A DNA stretch of 22,869 bases from Gloeopeniophorella convolvens (GCA_022496205.1 WTXD01000168.1:1-22869); one strand, 5' to 3'; numbered from the stretch's first letter, positions 1 to 9,486 are shown. Numbers and translations: made by a program. Notes: generated by a model not told the origin, from the sequence alone.

Positions 1-530
1 AGTGGGGAGGGTACTGGCAATGTGCCAACAGATGTCGCACCTGTGCCTTCTGCGGGGACTGCAAAGCCGCAGAGTAGGGGTCACGGGGAGCCGTCGTCAC
101 GGGCAAGCGGTGCGGCTGGCATCGGTAGCCGCACAGTGCATGTGTAGGTGTACAACCGGGTGTGGGCGCGGGCGGGTCGCGCGGACGCCAGTCGCGGGGC
201 AGGTGCGCGGTTGCGGTTGCAGCGCCACGTGGCAGTGTGCTACGATTCTGGTACAGCGGGAGGTAGGAGGCGCGGTTGATCGTGGCGTGGCGTGGCAGCG
301 TGGGGACGCAGTGGTGAGGTATGGCCGGTGCGGCTCGCGAGAAGCGGTAGCAAGCGCATGGGGGTCGGGTCAGCAGGGGTCAGAAGGGGGGCGGCAGTAC
401 AAAAGGCGTTCCGTAGTGCCACGGAAAAAAAAACAGGTCGGAACCCCCACTGCAGGAGCGGGAGCAGCGGGTGGTGGTGGTGGGGGACAGGGGCTAGTGA
501 GCGCTTGAGCGCTTGATCAAGCAGTTACCA
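1..530. repeat. GC-rich inter-gene spacer of the tandem unit (preceding unit A)
   Basis: This GC-rich stretch aligns along its length with about 14341-14780 and about 19890-20310. All three contain the string CACCTGTGCCTTCTGC, a GTAGGGGTCACGGG-like string, and a tail rich in CGTGGCGTGGC. Long open frames exist on both strands but do not keep a common frame between the three copies, as expected for GC-rich non-coding DNA. A run of A sits at 424-432. I see no gene in it. Confidence 0.6.
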
Positions 531-639
531 AATTAGAATGAGCTAGGACTGTCGGAGTCTGTCGGAGTCGTCCCTCGGAGTTCGACCCGCCACGGTGGCG
601 GCATGCTGTGACTCGGCGACCTTGCCACGACCCAGCAGC

Positions 640-928
640 GGGACTCTTCACCTCTGTTCTGCTCGGTCGTGTCTATCCTGACGCGACATTTCTTGCCGGC
701 TACGGCAGTTTTCAACATACCTGTGCTAAATGTAGCAACCGTATACACCATTGTATGTAATCTCTAGTCTTCCCTTGCGCCCTGTCACGATGACGGCTCG
801 AGGACATCCGACAGACTCTGTTGGAAACCTTACTGAGCCGTCAACGTCTCGAGCTTCGCAATCGAATGCGGCAACCGAGCGACCTTGACATGACACTTAG
901 CAAACAAGTCCATCCTAGATCAGGTTAG
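640..928 (+). pseudogene. Relic of a DUF6534 C-terminus (unit A)
   Basis: The final exon, 815-928, reads TLLETLLSR, then RQPSDLDMTLSKQVHPRSG and a stop. It mirrors the last exon of the full DUF6534 genes (MESLLSREMLRE, then RPNDTDVTLAKQVHP). Before it is a possible intron (about 752-814, GTATGT to CAG). Upstream of that is a decayed exon around 690-751 corresponding to the FSIFAINLGLLDTM segment; in this copy it contains in-frame stops. No start or upstream exons are recognisable, so this is a gene fragment. Equivalent fragments sit at the same relative place in units B and C, which shows the ancestral unit already held one full and one truncated DUF6534 copy. Confidence 0.55.
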
Positions 929-1049
929 AGCGCCGCCAGCTCGCACATCATTTACAGAGCAGATCAGGACGCTGCCGGGGAGTCCCTGACTTTGCGCCAT
1001 GAGCATGTATGTACCGGATGAGCATCACAGTCAGTAGCGCGGATAGCAC

Positions 1050-1280
1050 TCACCAGAGGTCGGAGCCTGGGCGCTGACTGCATGCCGGGTTCCTCGCTAG
1101 TGGCAACAGAGCCATGTGCTCCGCGCAATATTCCGCGACGCCGCCGCCGGACTCAGACCGCTGAAGCAGCTCGTACCTCCGGCGACCGGTAACGCGTAAC
1201 GCCATGGGGAGGGGCTGGCTAGACGCCAGAACTTGATTCGCTTGCATTACTGTGCAGGGCATGCCCCATTCGAACCACAT
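1050..1280 (-). other. Conserved short minus-strand reading frame, unit A copy
   Basis: An open frame whose middle (RYELLQRSE, then AEYCAEHMALLPLA) matches frames at 15353-15562 and 20849-21097 on the same strand and in the same phase. It lies between the DUF6534 relic and the full DUF6534 gene. I do not recognise the product. It may be an exon of a lost gene, or a frame kept open by chance after recent duplication. This copy has diverged most and lacks the start region seen in the other two. Confidence 0.25.
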
Positions 1281-1477
1281 TCAATTGGTGACGCCCGCCG
1301 AGCAAAGTCTATGTTTGAAATATATCCCTCTCTGGCATAGTACGGCATGATGTCCAAACAGCTGCGCTTGGATGTGTACTGGTGCACGGTTTCACATTTA
1401 AGATGCCAGCGTAACGAACTGCCCTCCCAAACTGCCACTGTTTCCCTGTTACCCCGTTGTTGCGTGAGTCGCGCTCC

Positions 1478-3027
1478 ATGCCAACCTCCGACTCAGACTC
1501 GCAGCAGAATGATGTCGCGGTGAAGCTCGGTATGGTTGTGTTGGTTGAGCCCTCTGTCTAAGTTTACAATTACCCCTGCTGTACAGGAACACTGCTGATC
1601 GCCGTCATCTGTGAGTCCCAACATCTACCATTCACGAGTTGGTGAGGCTAAACAGCCATCATTGTCTCCTCGCGCAGTGAACTTCGCCCTCTACGGATAT
1701 GTCCTGCACCAGTTCCTCAGCTATCTCGAGTATCGTGCGTACATCAAGACTATACTATTGGCCCTCTTGTTCTGACGCTCGCTTGAACAGGATACAAGGA
1801 TTCGTCTAGACTGAGGTGCTGCTCCAACCACTGGTCCCCGCTGTCATCTGGTATCCCACTAAGCCATCCGCCAGAGCTGTCCTACTGGCGCTCTTCCTCC
1901 TTCACACGTACCATTTGTCGACGTTTGTCACTAATTTGAATTCTCACGTAAACTATAGGAGTTGAATATGCTTATTTCCCAGGCTGTTCTATCTTGTGTG
2001 GAAATATTGGTGAGCACGCAGCGTGGTCAGCTGCCATACTCTGTCTCACGGAGGCTTTGGCAGCATCATACAATATTCGACATTCAAGTTGCCGCGGGGT
2101 GGCGAGGCCTTTTCCTGTCTGCTTCCGCACTCAGCGGTGCTTTGCATCAAGTCTTCCTCTGGCCGTTCTCGTCCTCGCCAATCGTGACAGGTGTGATCAC
2201 ATCTTTCACGAACGTCTACATGATAAACCGGTGAGCAGAGAGGCAGCTCGCTGGGCTCGACACGCCATCCTACGTCAGGCTTACTCCGCCCCCGGAAGTC
2301 TGTACCGTCTGACAGGGAGCAAGGTCCAGATGATCTGCGCGGCTGTCCCAGCATTCATCTCACCGGTGACTGGGACCTCCGTCAGCATCCTGAGCTGGAC
2401 AACAACGACGTATGCGCCCATGTTGATTGGCATTCGATGACACGTCCTCACTGACGCCGTTCGGCCCCATCAGGCACCCATGGCGACAGCATGCCAGTGG
2501 GCTGAGCGTATTCAGTGTCCTGGTCGTGTTCGTTGCAATTTCACAAGTGCTGAGCGCCGTCCTCATCAACGGTAAGCACAATGTTCTTGCAGCCAGCTGC
2601 GAACCGCATCGTTGAATGGGCTGCTCCACCGGGCGGACAGGCCTCCTGATGCGCGCGCTCCACAAGTCGCGCAGCGGGTTCCTCAGGTCGGACACGGTAA
2701 TCAGCTACCTGATCCGGCAGGCGATACAGACTGGGCTCTTCGCATCCATCTTCAGCATTGCAAACCTCGTGACCTGGCGGTGTTTCCGGACCACGAACGT
2801 CTTCAGCATATTTAGTTTGAACCTCGGTCTGCTGGACACCATGGTATGTGCTGTCCGCTGCTTTCGCTAGTCGGTGCGGCCCTCACGGCGGCTAGGCCAT
2901 CATGGAGTCCTTGCTCAGCAGAGAGATGCTTCGCGAGTGGATTGAGCGTCCGAATGACACTGATGTGACGCTTGCCAAGCAGGTGCATCCGGCCATCGTC
3001 GGCAGACCATCGACGGGACCGCATTGA
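1478..3027 (+). pseudogene. DUF6534-domain membrane protein gene, unit A copy (damaged)
   Basis: DUF6534 proteins are polytopic membrane proteins of mushroom fungi with no established function. The start MPTSDSDSQQNDVAVKLG leads through an intron (GTATGG to ACAG) to GTLLIAVI, then NFALYGYVLHQFLSYLEYR, a hydrophobic exon LLALFLLHTYHLSTFV, FLWPFSSSPIVTGVITSF, SLYRLTGSKVQMIC, and the diagnostic KSRSGFLRSDTVISYLIRQA segment with membrane spans around it. The last intron (2844-2895) joins LDTM to AIMESLLSREMLRE, ending at TGA 3025-3027. Two lesions are visible. The exon after YKDSSRLR does not stay in frame into its membrane segment. The donor after WTTT at about 2408 is AC where copies B and C have GT, so translation would stop soon after. 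It converges on the carrier pseudogene 157 bp downstream. Confidence 0.75.
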
Positions 3028-3184
3028 TAGGAGACAGTCACGAGCTATGATCAACCAGCAGTGAGGGCAGCTGCCTGGAGGTCGAATGTCACAGGGTGAA
3101 GGCCGTCAAGTGAGACCGAGTTGCGCGTGGCGTGTATCGATGGACAGGAAGGAGGCGGAGGAAGGAGCGATACACTACATTGTC

Positions 3185-3528
3185 TCAGATATACGGCGGG
3201 CTGAGTGCTGCAGCGCGGCGTTGTTAGGAACAGTAGGGCTCCAAGGCACCGCGGACACACCTTTCCTGAATACGCCCGGCGTGACTCACTCGACCACGAG
3301 TAACAATACACCGCCGCCAGGCGCGAGCTAGAGCACCTTCGGATGAAGCCTTCGTACAATGCCGCTGGGCCTTCTTCGCGGGAGATGGTGGTGATGCTGC
3401 GCGCGCTGGGTGTGAGCGCGGAGAGGAGCCGGCGAGGCACCGAGGGGGGCGCACCCGGGATAGATCCAGTTGTACATCGGCACGATGTCCGGGACCTTCT
3501 CCATGCCCTGAATACGAGACTTTACGGC
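3185..3528 (-). pseudogene. 3' part of the unit A mitochondrial oxodicarboxylate carrier, split by the element
   Basis: Read on the minus strand, the exon starting at 3528 gives AVKSRIQGMEKVP, then YNWIYPG, the end of the last carrier repeat that follows the PFDVVKSRIQG-type signature. After an intron (GTGCGC to GCGCAG) comes TTISREEGPAALYEGF, then APGGG and VLLLVVE in shifted frames, and a terminal SPPYI before TGA at 3185-3187. This is the characteristic C-terminus of the fungal 2-oxodicarboxylate carrier (Odc1/Odc2, SLC25A21 type), an inner-mitochondrial-membrane exchanger of 2-oxoadipate and 2-oxoglutarate. A one-base loss after GGCTTCAT breaks the PKVL segment and leads to a stop. The remaining exons lie at 12435-13545, beyond the 8.7-kb insertion. 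Confidence 0.8.
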
Positions 3529-3627
3529 CTGCACAATACGTATGAGCGCTTGAGCGTCAGGCACCGCCCAGCATTTGCGCGTCGCAATGTGTAAGTAAGC
3601 GGCCTACATCGAATCTGCGGGCGGCGG

Positions 3628-3636
3628 CGGGTGGAG
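3628..3636. repeat. Left target-site duplication of the element
   Basis: CGGGTGGAG lies directly before the element terminus CACCTCAGG. An identical 9-mer follows the right terminus at 12370-12378. Confidence 0.85.
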
Positions 3637-4410
3637 CACCTCAGGCAGCCCATCAATCCCTTACGTCAGCACCTCCGAGGCCCATTCTTGTCAGTGTGGG
3701 AACGACACCTCAGAGGCCTCGGGTTAGGATCATCCCGCTTGATACAGCTGCCCTGATGTGCAGAAATGATCGCAGAATCACCGTGGGATCATTCCCTGCA
3801 CATCTGAGATCATCCTATTGCCTTAAGCCCACCCTAAAGATTATCCCACTCCATCAACGACTATACTTGTGCTATAAATAAGTTACACTATGCTAAGATG
3901 CCACCATTAATTCCTTGAGATCATCACACTGCTTATGCAGGTATACGGGATCATCTCAGGCATATGGGATCATCTCCAGGATAAGGCTATATGATCCCAC
4001 GAATTCTGAGATCATCTTCAGAGCAGGGCCTGAGATTATGACCTACCATTCCCAAACCATTCCGCCAATGATCCCAGCAGCCCCTGAGATAATCTCACGG
4101 GTAGGAACCTCGGCCCGGCCCCGGCTGTTGCGTTCCCTTTCAAGCCCGGACGTCCGGCTGGCTATACCCCCGAGATCGGATCGCGCGTGCAGCACAGATG
4201 GCCGCCATTCCCGCACTTGCTATCTCTCTTGTTGGTGTCGCTCACACTATTCTTAAACACACCCCACCTGACTGTCACAATCAGATTTCACGCACACCTA
4301 AGCCATCCTCACATATGCCGCCTTCGTTAGTGTCGCACATGGGTCATATAGCAAGGATATGCAAGGAGGTTTGCGGGTGATGCTACACTGCAAGGACAGG
4401 CTATAGGCCT

Positions 4411-4440
4411 TTTGAAGCTTGAGGCTTGAAGCTCGAAGCG
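4411..4440. repeat. Short remnant of the CAAGCTT heptad repeat, left arm
   Basis: GAAGCTTGAGGCTTGAAGCT is the left-arm counterpart of the longer heptad array at 11423-11466. It has fewer units. Confidence 0.6.
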
Positions 4441-4699
4441 TAAAGATGCGAACATGTCGCTGCGCTCTTATAAGAAATGCATTGTTGATCTACACGTGAT
4501 CTCTACACATTGTTGATCTGCACGTCGTGGGAAACCGCACTACGGTCCGAAGGCCATGCAGAGGCGACGGTGACCCGGTGTGGTCTGGCCCCGGGCTGCA
4601 GCTCGAGTACTAGTTACTAATTATGTAGCACATAAATGCATGATATGATCTATGATCTCACACAGTTGAGTGGGATAAATCCAAAGTCGAGAATCCGAG

Positions 4700-5745
4700 A
4701 TGACCTTGGAAACTACACGGGTCATCCCAGGACATCCCCTTTATATAATGATTTCACAGACACCGGATCATCGTAGGATATCCTTTGCGATGATCCCACA
4801 AGCATAGGGTCATCTCGGGCGTCGCTCGCGATGATCCCAAGACATTCCTTGCGATGATCACACCAGTTTATTATCCTGGAACATCCCTTGCGATGATTCG
4901 CAAGCACTAGATTATCCTATGACATCCCTTGCGATGATCTGACAAGCACGGGATCATCCCACGTCACTTATGATGATCTGAGCATTTGCACGAGATAGCC
5001 TCACCGGCGCGATGATCCGAAGACCTTTTTCTTCGTGTCCATTAACGTGCGTCTCGGCATACAGATGGGCAGGGAAGGTTTGGAAACGGGTTGAAGGGAT
5101 GTGCTGCATGACGCAGTCCCTATTACATTACTCTCAGCAGTGGCAGGAGCGTAAAAAGGAGCGTACTTTTGTTAGAGCCGATATTCAAAGAGGACTAGAT
5201 GCATTCGCAGATAGGCAGTTCACTATGTGTTACTGCCTTTCCCTTCGATTCTATCATCAATGGACATTAGTTGTAAAGGGTGATGATCCCAAGACATCCC
5301 TTGCGATGATTTCACAAGCACATTATCCTAGAACATCCTTTGAGATGATCTCACAAGCGTGGGGTCATCCCAGGCGTCACTCGCGATGATCTAAGCATTT
5401 GTGCGAGATAAATATCAGGTTGAATGCGTGAGATAAGTTATCCTCGGCAGTGCGATGATCTCAAGACATCCCTTGCGATGATTCGCAAGCACTAGATTAT
5501 CCTATGACATCCTTTGCGGTAATCTCAGAAGCATGGGATCATCCCAGGCGTCGCTCGCGATGATCTGAGCATTTGCGCGAGATAACCTCACCGGTGCGAT
5601 GATCCCGATACATTCCTTCCGATAATTTTACAAGCACACCGTCCTAGGACATCCCTTGAGATAATCTCACAAGCACGGGGTCATCCCACGCTTCATTCAC
5701 GACAATTTCAACAATTGCGCGAGAAGTTGAATGCGCGAGACACAA
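4700..5745. repeat. Subterminal tandem repeats with GATGATC motifs, left arm
   Basis: Degenerate units of roughly 40 bp such as CATCCCTTGCGATGATCTCA, CAAGCACGGGATCATCCC and GCGTCGCTCGCGATGATCT are organised into larger units of about 145-180 bp. Each larger unit ends in GCGCGAGATAACCTCACCGG. Larger units begin near 4832, 5282, 5455 and 5598. The 7-mers GATGATC and GATCATC recur throughout. No coding sequence is recognisable. Subterminal repeats commonly act as transposase-binding sites in DNA transposons; that role here is an inference. Confidence 0.75.
5030..5278. mobile_element. MITE-like island nested in the left-arm repeats
   Basis: A stretch of about 250 bp without GATGATC units interrupts the tandem repeats. 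Its ends carry a short imperfect inverted repeat: GTGTCCATTAACG near 5036 and CAATGGACATTAG near 5259. The repeat string GATGATCC(C/G)AAGA occurs on both sides, which could be a target duplication or simply the host repeat. The same island, apparently identical, lies inverted at 10452-10700. It therefore either entered before the arms formed or was copied between them. Confidence 0.4.
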
Positions 5746-5752
5746 TCTTGGC

Positions 5753-6243
5753 TTAGCGTCCTCCTTCGCGCTGGTACATCATCGCGTCTCGATTGACGAA
5801 TCTGTGTATCGTCGATTAGATAGTGATTCACGTCTCATTGCATGGTACGTACATGTTCAAGTTGTAACCTTCCCAGTCCTGGCCTTCATCCTCGGGCCTG
5901 CGCACAAAGGGCTCCTCGAGGCGTTCCAGGGTGCGCCCAAGCGCAAACGCGGGAATGGGACGGACCTTGCGGATGACTTGTTGGGAATCCAGGAACCCGG
6001 GGGCTCCTGACTCGTACTGAGGGAATGTAAGGCGGGCGACGAGTCACTTTCGCGACCACCCTCCCAGATTGTTCTTGTTGACCCGAACCGGCGCACCCAG
6101 CCGGAACTCGATCGCCTGCGGCGGCGACAGGGCGCCGTCTGCCTGTCGAGGATGCACTACAGTGTGAGATGCCCAGCACTCGTACGTACCAGCACTGATG
6201 TCTTGTCTTCGGGGGAGAGCACTATGATGTCGGCATACGTTGT
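5753..6243 (-). pseudogene. Unrecognised cargo gene X, left-arm copy (broken)
   Basis: This is the inverted counterpart of the copy at 9487-9977. Minus-strand exons give IIVLSPEDKTSVL (6190-6243), an intron (6143-6189), ADGALSPPQAIEFRLGAPVR, then QVIRKVRPIPAFALGRTLER, EEPFVRRPEDEGQDWEGYNL and a last exon FVNRDAMMYQREGGR with stop at 5753-5755. Two lesions separate it from the right-arm copy. One G is missing after GCGCCGGTTCGG, which leads to a stop at GCGAAAGTGA. The acceptor before QVIRK is AA instead of AG. I do not recognise the family. The conserved exon phases make this strand the likely coding strand rather than the overlapping plus-strand frame. Confidence 0.6.
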
Positions 6244-6263
6244 GGCGCAGAGCCCTGGGGAGG

Positions 6264-6270
6264 TTATAAG
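6264..6270 (+). promoter_or_regulatory. Possible TATA box of gene Y
   Basis: TTATAAG lies about 31-37 bases before the gene Y ATG at 6301 and is conserved inverted in the other arm near 9460-9466. It falls within or just before the 5' part of gene X on the other strand, so X and Y may share a divergent promoter. Confidence 0.3.
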
Positions 6271-6300
6271 ACGTCCTGCGGATTTTTTTAAGCGCGCAAC

Positions 6301-6942
6301 ATGTCCACCTCCACGAGCCCTCAGGACCTGATGGCCAAGTCTGAGAACCTAGAGTTTCTCGCGCTCCTGCTCGCATTTCCTGTGGAAGGCGGAGCAATAG
6401 TGAGTTCAACATCGAACAAGGAGTGATAACATCGTTAAGGGTTTGTAGCGCGTACGATGGGCGTGCCCCGCGCTCCTGATTCTGCGGTGCCATCCACCGC
6501 CCTGCTTCCCCGAACCCCGGGGCGCGGGGTGGTGCTGCGTCTCCTCCTGCCCCACTGCGGCCGAGGACGAGGAGACGAACGCGTGGCCAAACCATTCTCC
6601 AGAACGGTGTCGACCCCGGGTGAGGGTCAACTCTCTGGATCTGTGAGCACGGGCTGGTCAACGGGGCCAACGACGCCGAGGATTCCGAGAGGGTCGGGAT
6701 GCGCCCCCGCCACCAATCTCCCGTGACTGATCCCCAGGAGCGCAAGGGAAACGCCCCGCTGCCACTGCACCGCCGCCCCCAGGGGTCTGTATTGCGCGGG
6801 TGAGTGTCTGGATCTCCTATGATGTTCGCGGATTCACCGATATCGGCACGATCTTGTGGGAGCGATGTTGCAGCCTCCGGGTAACATTTCTTGGGCATGC
6901 GAGGCGAAGATGAATAACGATCATTGTTATAGTACGCTATGA
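6301..6942 (+). pseudogene. Unrecognised cargo gene Y, left-arm copy (frameshifted)
   Basis: Exon 1 (6301-6399) starts MSTSTSPQDLMAKSENLEFL and ends LAFPVEGGAI. An intron follows (6400-6448, GTGAGT to TTGTAG). Exon 2 begins RVRW but loses one base relative to the right-arm copy and runs out of frame. It also lacks the polyproline segment and part of the acidic segment seen on the right. A possible last exon after GATGTTGCAG gives PPGNISWACEAKMNND and stops at 6940-6942, 18 bp from the stop of the convergent Myb gene. The right copy suggests a low-complexity, basic and acidic nuclear-type protein. No family is recognised. Its start codon is intact here but lost in the right arm. Confidence 0.5.
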
Positions 6943-6960
6943 TGAAAACCAAGGCGCTAT

Positions 6961-8213
6961 TTATGCTTTCGGCGCATCCCCTGCTTGAACGAGTTCCGCT
7001 GAGGCCGGATAAAGACGCCTCAATGCTTCAACGATCTCTGATGCGGGAAGCGCGCTGTAGTGAGATACTTGGTGCGGAGAGGCGTCAATGACGTACCTCG
7101 GTGAGAAGCACCCTCGGACGCCACGCCCTGCTTGAGAATGAACCACTTCTGGTGCAACTCGTGGGCATTCCAGGACCACGAGTCGTCCGAGAGGGAAGCC
7201 CACGGGACTGCCTCCTCCCTGCCTATTTCCAAGTGGGCAATCCTATCAACCTGATTGAAGAGAATGCGTGAGGCGGCGGTCTTACTTGTGCACAGGGACC
7301 ATAAAATCCTCGTACCTCCAACAGACAACCTGGCCATTATTGCGTGCGCGGGGCTTCAGGGAATCGTGCCTACGCCATCCCGTGTCAACGGCATCCCCAA
7401 AGACATCACGAGCTCAACATTTGTTGCAACAGTCTGGGTCAACAAGTGTGTTCCATGCGCTTGAATACGTCTTTCCAAATTTGCGACAGGTTTGTGCGCG
7501 CAAGCCTGGAGTTGAAGGGAAGAGATCTCGCACTATCTCCGTGAAACGCGCCTCCTCGGCAGCGCTCCAACGACCTAGAGCATTGTCACCGAATTGCGCG
7601 CGCCCGTCGGAAACCGTGGGGTCACCTTTGGTCTGATCTTCCCTGCAGTTCTCCGCGCGCATCTGCCACCGGTCTCGGCAGTCGGTGGGCGAGCCCCGGA
7701 GTACCTCACCGATCTTTTCCCAGTCATGGGAGTGCACGTCAGCCAGTCTGAGAGCGCATCAGCACCCTTTGAAGCAGTCTAGAGCATGCTGGGGACGTAC
7801 CTCATCAATGACAAGTCGTCCACTGCCGACCACGAGCCTTCGCCTCCATCGGGGTGCAACGTCTGATGGACATGGTGGTACACCTCGCGCACCCCGCACC
7901 CCGGGCACTGTCGCGCTTCGAGCGGAAGTCAGTTGATGCCATAGGGTATTATGTAGTTAGCGGCGCACCTAGGAAGCCCCAGATCGTCTGGTCTCGTATC
8001 TCCCCGAAGATCAGGCGGTCGACATCTTCCCCTGATAGGTTGCATTCCTAAAGGTAATGGTTATCAGTGACGGTCGTGGATGCGTACGTACCTCAAAACA
8101 CTTGAGAGCGTCCCTGAGGAGGGCATCCTCCTCCTTCGTAGACGGGCCCGTCCGTACAGATGTCCCTGTCGCGCGGGTGATCACCGTGCGCTCCTCAGAG
8201 GCGCATACACAAC
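6961..8213 (-). CDS. REB1/TTF1-like Myb DNA-binding protein (gene Z), main copy, 5' end missing
   Basis: REB1/TTF1-type proteins bind specific DNA through tandem Myb/SANT repeats and terminate rDNA transcription or block replication forks. On the minus strand the family order is visible: TKEEDALLRDALKCFE (8091-8150), intron 8048-8091, NLSGEDVDRLIFGEIRDQTIW, VREVYHHVHQTLHPD, SWSAVDDLSLMR, intron 7748-7800, HDWEKIGEVLRGSPTDCRDRW, GRWSAAEEARFTEIVRDL, WKDVFKRMEHT, then VHKVDRIAHLEIG, VPWASLSDDSWSWNAHELHQ, KW, and HREIVEALRRLYP to TAA at 6961-6963. Repeat tryptophans are mostly present. The segment around WKDVFKRMEHT is out of frame with GRWSAAEE, so it needs an unseen intron or contains a frameshift. 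No start or N-terminal domain is found, because upstream sequence turns into the inverted copy of its own 3' exons. It could be a truncated capture, or still expressed from an unseen start. Confidence 0.75.
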
Positions 8214-8229
8214 TTACCTTCCCTCACGA

Positions 8230-8692
8230 ATTGTTCCACCGAGTCCCAGCACGTGGCGAGCTTCTGAGTTATTCTGGTGCATATCTAACGCGGACCCGTG
8301 GAGGCACGACTCCCTGGAGCCCCGCACGCGCAATGATGGCCGGGTAGCCGTTGGAAGAGCGAGGATTCTGTAATTCTCGTACACAAGTGAGTACATCTCA
8401 CCGCGCACACCCTATCTGACTTGAAACCACAGGATCGGTGCCCTGGGATTGGACAGCGAGGAGGTCATTCCCTGGGCCTCACTCTCCGATGACTCCTGGC
8501 CCTGGAATGCCCACAAGTTGCACCAAAAGTGGGCCCTCCTCAAGCGCAGCGTGGAGTCCGAAGGAGTTTCATACCAAGGTGCGTTGCTGCTGCCTCTCCC
8601 ACCAAGTAACTCACTTCAGGGCGCATCCCCCATCAGGTCTCATTGAAATATTGAGGCGTCGGTATCCGGCCCCAGCGGAACTCACGCCTTGA
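8230..8692 (+). pseudogene. Inverted partial copy of Myb gene Z, C-terminal exons only
   Basis: On the plus strand an exon after the acceptor ACCACAG (near 8432) encodes DSEEVIPWASLSDDSWPWNA, then HKLHQKWALLKRSVESEGVS. After an intron (GTGCGT to CATCAG) it continues IEILRRRYPAPAELTP to TGA at 8690-8692. This matches the last two exons of the main copy, inverted. Upstream similarity fades around 8230-8290 and covers only the decayed end of the second Myb repeat. The donor that should follow GTACACAAG reads TGAGT with the G absorbed into the exon, so splicing is doubtful. The earlier Myb repeats are absent, so this is a fragment created with the arm duplication. Confidence 0.75.
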
Positions 8693-8731
8693 GATGAGGT
8701 CCCGCAAGCATAAATAGCGGCTTTGTTTTAA

Positions 8732-9429
8732 TCACATATCGTACACTACTAGCGCACTATAATAATCATCGCTGTTCGTCTTCGCCCTGCGTGCCCAAGA
8801 AATACTACCCGGAGGCAGCAACACGATCTCTGCGGGGGTGTCGAATTTGGTGAGTCCGCAGTCATGTTAGGGGGTCGCAACACTCACACATGCGATACAG
8901 AGTCCTGGGGGCAGCGCAGCGGCGGCAGCTTGCCCGAGAGCTTGCGCTCGCCGCGGTCGGGCTCGGGAGAGGCGCCGCGGGAGCGCTTTCTGTCCCTCTT
9001 TGAATCCTCGGCGGCGTCCGCGCCGTTGGTGCGGGGCGCGCTTGTAGAGCCGGAGGGCTCACCCTCACTCGGGGTCGAGATGCGCTCCTCCCATTCATCG
9101 AGAACGGTTTGACCGCTCACATCCGTCTCCTCGTCGTGCGCCGCACTTGGAGCAGCAGGAGGAGGCGGCGGAGGAGGCGGAGGAGAGGCGGCGCCGGCCG
9201 GCGTCTCGGAGGTCGGGGAGGCAGTGGCGGTCGATGGCGCCGCGGAATCAGGAGGGCGAGGCATGCTCCATCGTATGCGCTACAAACCCCTAAGCGATGT
9301 TATCACTCCTTTGTTCGATGTTGAACTCACTATTGCTCCGCCTTCCGCAGGAAATGCGAGCAGGAGCGCGAGAAACTCTAGGTTCTCAGACTTGGCCATC
9401 AGGTCCTGAGGCTCGTGGAGGTGGATATG
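8732..9429 (-). pseudogene. Unrecognised cargo gene Y, right-arm copy (start lost)
   Basis: The exon 1 equivalent (9331-9429) has ATA in place of ATG and has lost one C after ACGAGC. The intron 9280-9330 is intact. Exon 2 (from 9279) is open for more than 390 nt: MPRPPDSAAPSTATASPTSE, a run of nine prolines, HDEETDVSGQTVLDEWEERI, STPSEGEPSGSTSAPRTNG, and a basic segment KRDRKRSRGASPEPDRGERK. A last exon gives LLPPGSISWARRAKTNSDDY and stops near 8732-8734; its acceptor is degraded compared with the left arm. The composition suggests a disordered, possibly nuclear protein. I do not know the family. Neither arm encodes an intact Y. Confidence 0.5.
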
Positions 9430-9486
9430 TTGCGCGCTTAAAAAAATCCGCAGGACGTCTTATAACCTCCCCAGGGCTCTGCGTCA

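Larger units (their letters stand above)
3637..7382. repeat. Left arm of the giant inverted repeat
   Basis: This arm is complementary to 8289-12369. Positions pair with a coordinate sum of 16006 at the ends, 15730 from about 5012 to 6400, and about 15674 near 6991, so the arms differ by indels. The outer part is nearly identical between arms: the segment 5012-5389 encodes the same 125 residues in both. The inner part, beyond about 6450, is clearly more divergent. Confidence 0.9.

Noticed and set aside
5012..5389. 125-codon frame, identical at 10341-10718 on the other strand
   Set aside because: The perfect match is explained by the inverted repeat. The frame consists of the MITE-like island plus tandem repeat units and shows no coding signature.
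4700..5745. CRISPR-like repeats
   Set aside because: The units are degenerate and contiguous, without unique spacers, and the surroundings are eukaryotic.
6044..6952. 302-codon open frame on the minus strand
   Set aside because: It runs through gene X introns and antisense to gene Y, and its inverted partner in the right arm is not open in the same way. Splice-consistent X exons in this region use another frame in part. It is a GC-driven shadow.
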